From Candidatus Saccharibacteria bacterium UBA2866 (lineage in GTDB: Bacteria > Patescibacteriota > Saccharimonadia > Saccharimonadales > Saccharimonadaceae), in the NCBI GenBank assembly GCA_002350545.1, contig DEEY01000020.1, positions 1,686-9,609 on the forward strand: a stretch of DNA of 7,924 nt, given 5' to 3'. The notes under the pieces are model-generated. The model worked only from the letters and a program-made list of their open reading frames with translations, was not told the origin of the DNA and did no database searches. Positions 5,691 to 7,924 of this stretch are shown one piece after another. How positions within the stretch are numbered: the first letter of the stretch is position 1; each line of letters begins with the position of its first letter. The position numbers and the translations under genes were made by a program.

Positions 5691-5771
5691 ATGGAGATAG
5701 AGTTTTACTTTAGATTCATTAAGAAACCAAAAAATAAAAAAGTTACTGTCGTCTTAGAAGACGAACAGTAA
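5691..5771 (+). CDS. Possible small protein, 26 residues, unknown function
   Basis: ATG 5691 to TAA 5769-5771 encodes 26 residues beginning MEIEFYFRFIKKPKNKK and ending VTVVLEDEQ: an aromatic/hydrophobic first third, a Lys-rich turn and an acidic end, suggesting a two-strand beta hairpin. It has no signal peptide or long membrane segment, so it does not look like a hydrophobic type I toxin. A Shine-Dalgarno with 5-nt spacing is present; a weak promoter (TGTAAA, 17 bp, TAAAAT at 5659-5664) could give a 20-nt leader. The Lys-rich turn is encoded by the A-tract that forms the T-run of a minus-strand terminator, and the last ten codons lie in that terminator's stem, so the ORF could be partly fortuitous. 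I do not recognise a family. Confidence 0.4.
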   Translation: MEIEFYFRFIKKPKNKKVTVVLEDEQ

Positions 5772-5772
5772 C
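5729..5772 (-). terminator. Intrinsic terminator of the candidate minus-strand small RNA
   Basis: On the minus strand GTTACTGT (5772-5765), then one unpaired base and CGTCTT (5763-5758), pairs with AAGACG and ACAGTAAC (5755-5742). The hairpin is followed directly by six T, one A and six T (5741-5729). This is a strong rho-independent terminator in the minus direction only; the plus strand has no T-run after the stem. Confidence 0.8.
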
Positions 5773-5807
5773 ACCCAACCAAAGTAGGTTTCTAGGGCCT
5801 ACTCCCT
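5735..5807 (-). ncRNA. Candidate small RNA, about 73 nt
   Basis: A minus-strand unit with both ends defined by sequence: a near-consensus promoter (TTGACG at 5842-5837, 17 bp, TACAAT at 5819-5814) puts the start near 5807, and a strong intrinsic terminator ends it near 5735. The predicted RNA has a 5' hairpin (AGTAGG, 5803-5798, with CCTACT, 5788-5783; 9-nt loop CCCTAGAAA), a short GU-rich linker and the terminator stem. It contains no ATG and no good ORF. Its 3' half is antisense to the last 12 codons and stop of the plus-strand 26-codon ORF. I recognise no known RNA family. Roles could be antisense control of the small ORF, trans-acting regulation, or regulation of clpP; all are inference. 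Confidence 0.55.
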
Positions 5808-5834
5808 ACCATTATTGTAGCAATAATGGTAGGG
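5804..5834. repeat. 14-bp perfect palindrome over the small RNA promoter
   Basis: CCCTACCATTATTG (5804-5817) and CAATAATGGTAGGG (5821-5834) are perfect inverted repeats around a 3-bp centre. The element covers most of the -35/-10 spacer, the -10 and the likely start of the minus-strand small RNA promoter. No T-run follows on either strand, so it looks more like a protein-binding operator or a structural element than a terminator. Confidence 0.65.
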
Positions 5835-5842
5835 TCCGTCAA
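5814..5842 (-). promoter_or_regulatory. Promoter of the candidate small RNA
   Basis: On the minus strand TTGACG (5842-5837; 5/6), exactly 17 bp, and TACAAT (5819-5814; 5/6). The predicted start near 5807 lies about 73 nt before a strong intrinsic terminator on the same strand. Confidence 0.6.
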
Positions 5843-5859
5843 GATGAAAACGACTATGC

Positions 5860-5887
5860 TTGCGGGGAGGGAATTTTTTATTATAAT
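5860..5887 (+). promoter_or_regulatory. clpP promoter
   Basis: TTGCGG (5860-5865), 16 bp, then a perfect TATAAT (5882-5887). The start would be near 5894, with a leader of about 42 nt. No TG precedes the -10, unlike the other promoters here, and the -35 keeps only TTG. Confidence 0.6.
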
Positions 5888-5922
5888 AAGCCTTAGACAA
5901 TTATTTGGAATATGTACATTAA

Positions 5923-5929
5923 AAGGAGG
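5923..5929 (+). promoter_or_regulatory. Shine-Dalgarno deciding the clpP start
   Basis: AAGGAGG lies 6 nt before ATG 5936. An earlier in-frame ATG at 5912 would place this site inside the coding region and has no site of its own, so 5936 is preferred. Confidence 0.85.
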
Positions 5930-5935
5930 GGCGAA

Positions 5936-6592
5936 ATGAATCGGCACGTTTTATTACCCGAAACGAATACTCTGAATACCAATATAACCAGCGAACTTTG
6001 GGAGTTCCATCGTTTGACTGAATTAGATGATAGGAGATTATATCTTTATGGCGAGATTGTGCCAGTAGATGAGGATACGAATTTTTATTCCGATACCTCA
6101 GCCTCGTCGTTTATTACTGAGCAGATTATTGACTATAATCGCATGGACGATGGGATTGAACCGGAAAAGCGTGATCCAATCCGCCTATATATTAATTCGC
6201 CTGGTGGCGATGTAACGGAGGGGTTTGCGGTAGTCTCGGCAATCGAGTTGAGCGAAACGCCAGTTCATACTATCAATATCGGTCAGTGGAGTTCAATGGC
6301 ATTCTTAATTGGAATTTCTGGCCAAAAACGTTTTTCATTGCCTTACATGACTTTCCTGATGCATGAAGCTTCAAGTTTCTCGATTGGGAAAATTAGTAGT
6401 ATGGAAGATAAGATTAAATTTGATAAGCTATTTTCAAATAAGGCTGTGAAGCAACTAGTATTGAGGCATAGTAAGCTGACTGAGGAAGAATACGATAGCA
6501 TCTCGACTAAAGAGTTCTACATGTTACCGGAAGACGCCTTAGAGCGTGGATTTATTGACCAAATCGTGACCAATCTCAGCGAAATATTCTAA
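5936..6592 (+). CDS. clpP: ClpP-like serine protease (family S14), divergent
   Basis: ClpP forms the barrel-shaped proteolytic chamber that works with AAA+ unfoldases such as ClpX. The product is 218 residues. The core is clear: RLYLYGEI (34-41), IRLYINSPGGDVTEG (82-96), then GQWSSMAFLI (116-125) with nucleophile Ser120, and YMTFLMHEASS (137-147) with His143. Aligned with E. coli ClpP, the third catalytic residue (Asp171 in RDRFLSA) falls on Glu193 in KEFYMLP. Other departures are HEA instead of HQP after the His, an N-terminus lacking the LVPMVIEQT-type axial-loop segment, and a longer acidic insertion around 44-80. It could be an active ClpP with Glu in the triad, a TepA-like relative, or a ClpR-like partner. 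A promoter and a terminator (6604-6631) bracket it as a single-gene unit. Confidence 0.85.
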   Translation: MNRHVLLPETNTLNTNITSELWEFHRLTELDDRRLYLYGEIVPVDEDTNFYSDTSASSFITEQIIDYNRMDDGIEPEKRDPIRLYINSPGGDVTEGFAVVSAIELSETPVHTINIGQWSSMAFLIGISGQKRFSLPYMTFLMHEASSFSIGKISSMEDKIKFDKLFSNKAVKQLVLRHSKLTEEEYDSISTKEFYMLPEDALERGFIDQIVTNLSEIF

Positions 6593-6603
6593 ATTTTGTC
6601 TAT

Positions 6604-6631
6604 GGGCGGAGATGATCCGCCCTTTTTCTTT
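6604..6631 (+). terminator. Intrinsic terminator of clpP
   Basis: GGGCGGA (6604-6610) pairs with TCCGCCC (6616-6622) around GATGA, followed by TTTTTCTTT. It lies 12 nt after the clpP stop. Its T-run overlaps the -35 of the next promoter. Confidence 0.9.
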
Positions 6632-6657
6632 ACATTTTTGAGGAAATCTGATATAAT
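6629..6657 (+). promoter_or_regulatory. Strong promoter of the L31 gene
   Basis: TTTACA (6629-6634; 5/6), 17 bp, TGATATAAT with a perfect extended -10 (TATAAT at 6652-6657). Only 11 nt separate the -10 from the ATG at 6669, so the mRNA would start about 4-6 nt before the start codon. Confidence 0.8.
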
Positions 6658-6668
6658 GGGGTGCAGTT

Positions 6669-7001
6669 ATGAGTAAAAAAGAGTTACATCCTAAAGATTA
6701 TCGGTTCGTCGTGTTTTCTGACGAAGCGGCTGGCTTTTCGTTTTTGACCAAATCAACAGCGAAAAGTGAAGAAACCATCAAGTGGGAAGATGGCAATGAA
6801 TATCCTTTGGTGAAAGTACAGATTTCTTCAGCTTCACATCCGTTCTTTACTGGTGAAGAGAAGATTATCGATACCGAAGGTCGTGTGGATAGATTCAAAG
6901 CGCGTGCCGAGAAGGCTGCTAAGATGAAAGCTGCACTAGAGAACAAGGCAAAAAAGGCAGCAAAAGAGACTGAGAAAAAAGCTAAGTCTGAAGCTAAATA
7001 A
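6669..7001 (+). CDS. rpmE2: 50S ribosomal protein L31, type B (bL31), with basic C-terminal tail
   Basis: L31 bridges the two ribosomal subunits near the 5S/S13 region. The product is 110 residues, longer than the usual 70-90. Residues 1-78 are the type B body: LHPKDYRFVVFSDEAAGFSF, TIKWEDGNEYPLVKVQISSA, then SHPFFTGEEKIIDTEGRVDRF. It lacks the zinc-binding cysteines of type A. From about residue 79 a helical Lys/Ala/Glu-rich tail (AEKAAKMKAALENKAKKAAK onward) extends it, a kind of basic extension common in ribosomal proteins of small-genome bacteria. There is no Shine-Dalgarno: the promoter's -10 ends only 11 nt before the ATG, so translation is probably leaderless or near-leaderless. A GTG at 6661 is out of frame. 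It is a single-gene unit with its own promoter and terminator. Confidence 0.93.
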   Translation: MSKKELHPKDYRFVVFSDEAAGFSFLTKSTAKSEETIKWEDGNEYPLVKVQISSASHPFFTGEEKIIDTEGRVDRFKARAEKAAKMKAALENKAKKAAKETEKKAKSEAK

Positions 7002-7030
7002 AAAATCTGGCCGTGTCGGCCAGATTTTTT
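7000..7030 (+). terminator. Intrinsic terminator of the L31 gene
   Basis: A perfect 13-bp stem, AAAAAATCTGGCC (7000-7012) with GGCCAGATTTTTT (7018-7030), has a 5-nt loop. It begins within the stop codon of the gene, and the last T of its T-run is also the T of the TG in the next gene's extended -10. Confidence 0.92.
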
Positions 7031-7038
7031 GATATAAT
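7030..7038 (+). promoter_or_regulatory. Extended -10 promoter of frr-uppS
   Basis: TGATATAAT follows the L31 terminator without a gap; the position of a -35 is inside the terminator stem and has no match. The start would be near 7045, giving an 18-nt leader that carries the AAGGAG site (7051-7056) of frr. Confidence 0.7.
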
Positions 7039-7062
7039 GGTTTTATAACAAAGGAGTTATTT

Positions 7063-7608
7063 ATGTTTGACACAGCAGAAGACCGCAAAAAAATGGATGG
7101 GGCGGTTGAACGATTTAAAGAGGAAATGAAGAAAGTGCGTACCGGTAGGGCGCATCCGGATATGCTTTCGGGAATTAAAGTAGAGGCTTATGGACAGTAC
7201 ATGCCATTAAATCAAGTTGCAAACGTAACAGTAGGAGATGCCACCCTTCTTGTAGTAACACCATTTGATCCAACGAACATTCAGGCGATTGCGACAGCAA
7301 TCCGAGCAGACCAAGCTTTAGGACTAAATCCATCAGATGATGGCCGAGTGGTAAGAGTGCCGATTCCAGCCTTAACTGAAGAAAGGCGAAAGGAAATCGT
7401 CAGAACAGCTTCATCGAAAGTTGAAGAAGCTAAAGTAGCAATTCGTAACGTTCGTGAGGACGCCAGAAAAGCAATTAAATCGGCTGAAGATCTCAGCGAA
7501 GACGTAAAGAAACGTGCTGAAAAGGAAATCGACGATTTAACCAAAGAATTTAATGACAAGATTGACGCTGAATTCAAAGCAAAGTCTGATGAGATTATGA
7601 AAATATGA
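7063..7608 (+). CDS. frr: Ribosome recycling factor
   Basis: RRF, with EF-G, splits the post-termination ribosome so that subunits can be reused. The product is 181 residues, close to the usual 185. Recognisable motifs are KKVRTGRAHPDMLSGIKVEA (24-43), the hinge and beta domain with VANVTVGDATLLVVTPFDP, then LGLNPSDDGRVVRVPIPALT followed by EERRKEIV, and the long C-terminal helix of the three-helix bundle (VRNVREDARKAIKS-like region to the end). AAGGAG sits 6 nt before the ATG. It has its own extended -10 promoter, and its TGA stop overlaps the ATG of uppS (ATGA), so the two are translationally coupled. The usual upstream partner pyrH is absent. Confidence 0.97.
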   Translation: MFDTAEDRKKMDGAVERFKEEMKKVRTGRAHPDMLSGIKVEAYGQYMPLNQVANVTVGDATLLVVTPFDPTNIQAIATAIRADQALGLNPSDDGRVVRVPIPALTEERRKEIVRTASSKVEEAKVAIRNVREDARKAIKSAEDLSEDVKKRAEKEIDDLTKEFNDKIDAEFKAKSDEIMKI

Positions 7609-7924
7609 GTTCTTTGAGGCATTTAGGAATCATTGCAGACGGTAATCGACGATGGGCGAAAGAACAAGGTTTGCCATCGATTGAAGGACACCGTGCTGGG
7701 TTAAAATCTATTGAAAAACTAGTGGAAGCGGCAGCGAAATCTGGTATTTCATATATCACTTTTTATGTTTTTTCAACCGAAAACTGGGGACGAAGCGAAA
7801 AAGAAGTTTCGTACATTATGAAGCTGGCCGAAACAAAGCTTTTGAAATATGCAGAAAAGTTGGCTCAGAATAATGCAAAAATGGTGGTTTTAGGCTCAAA
7901 AAATAGAGTATCACCAAAACTTGC
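7605..7924 (+). CDS. uppS: Isoprenyl transferase / undecaprenyl diphosphate synthase, 3' truncated by window end
   Basis: The enzyme adds isopentenyl diphosphate units to farnesyl diphosphate with cis geometry to make the C55 lipid carrier for peptidoglycan and other envelope polymers. The first 106 codons are visible, roughly the N-terminal 40-45% of a normal protein. Family motifs are HLGIIADGNRRWAKEQGLP (6-24), with the metal-binding Asp12, then GHRAG (28-32), and ITFYVFSTENWGRSEKEV in the middle. The first motif has GNRRWA where E. coli has GNGRWA. It starts within the stop codon of frr (ATGA) and has no separate promoter, so it depends on frr transcription and probably on coupled translation. 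Confidence 0.96.
   Translation, partial: MSSLRHLGIIADGNRRWAKEQGLPSIEGHRAGLKSIEKLVEAAAKSGISYITFYVFSTENWGRSEKEVSYIMKLAETKLLKYAEKLAQNNAKMVVLGSKNRVSPKL

Noticed and set aside
5804..5834. 14-bp palindrome as a terminator or CRISPR repeat
   Set aside because: No T-run on either side, and only one copy with no regularly spaced repeats in the window.
5912..5935. Earlier ATG for clpP
   Set aside because: It has no Shine-Dalgarno and would bury the strong AAGGAGG that precedes ATG 5936.
5421..5935. Known structural RNAs (tmRNA, RNase P RNA, SRP RNA, 6S RNA) in the gene-free interval
   Set aside because: I found none of their conserved cores: no SRP GGAAGG/AGCAGCC loop, no RNase P ACAGAA-type core, no tmRNA tRNA-like ends with CCA.

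Overview
The window reads as a chromosomal segment of a small-genome bacterium, most likely Candidatus Saccharibacteria (TM7) or a close CPR relative. This is an inference from gene content: a short EF-Ts, a zinc-free type B L31 with a Lys/Ala tail, a membrane-anchored peptide-binding protein without a lipobox, small surface proteins with signal peptides and C-terminal anchors, very compact promoter/terminator packing, and ordinary use of TAA, TAG and TGA as stops. TGA as stop argues against the UGA=Gly code of Gracilibacteria/Absconditabacteria.

Layout. 1-1705 (+): 5'-truncated family 5 solute-binding protein with an N-terminal transmembrane anchor. 1729-1819 (+): tRNA-Leu(GAG) with encoded CCA, followed only 21 nt later by a secreted, C-terminally anchored protein (1841-2848) that recalls WxL-interacting (DUF916-type) proteins. 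2926-3918 (+): a second secreted protein ending in a VPDTG sorting-type signal, apparently driven by a consensus promoter inside the end of the preceding gene. 3949-3988: bidirectional terminator. 3994-5294 (-): tsf and rpsB, transcribed leftward behind a structured rpsB leader. 5295-5935: about 640 bases without a conventional gene, rich in inverted repeats. It holds the rpsB promoter and leader, a 13-bp palindrome, a long rod-like hairpin with a mutually exclusive partner, a 26-codon ORF with a strong Shine-Dalgarno, and a candidate minus-strand small RNA with its own promoter and intrinsic terminator. 5936-6592 (+): divergent ClpP-like protease. 6669-7001 (+): L31 type B, near-leaderless. 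7063-7608 (+): ribosome recycling factor, overlapping by 4 nt the start of uppS, which runs off the window.

How it fits together. The conserved genes belong to translation (rpsB, tsf, L31, frr) and cell-envelope lipid carrier synthesis (uppS). The common rpsB-tsf-pyrH-frr-uppS order is broken here: rpsB-tsf points away from frr-uppS, and clpP and L31 sit between them with no pyrH. The left part is a surface module (peptide capture plus two anchored extracellular proteins). The least explained and most interesting part is the structured interval between rpsB and clpP, especially the candidate small RNA at about 5735-5807 on the minus strand.
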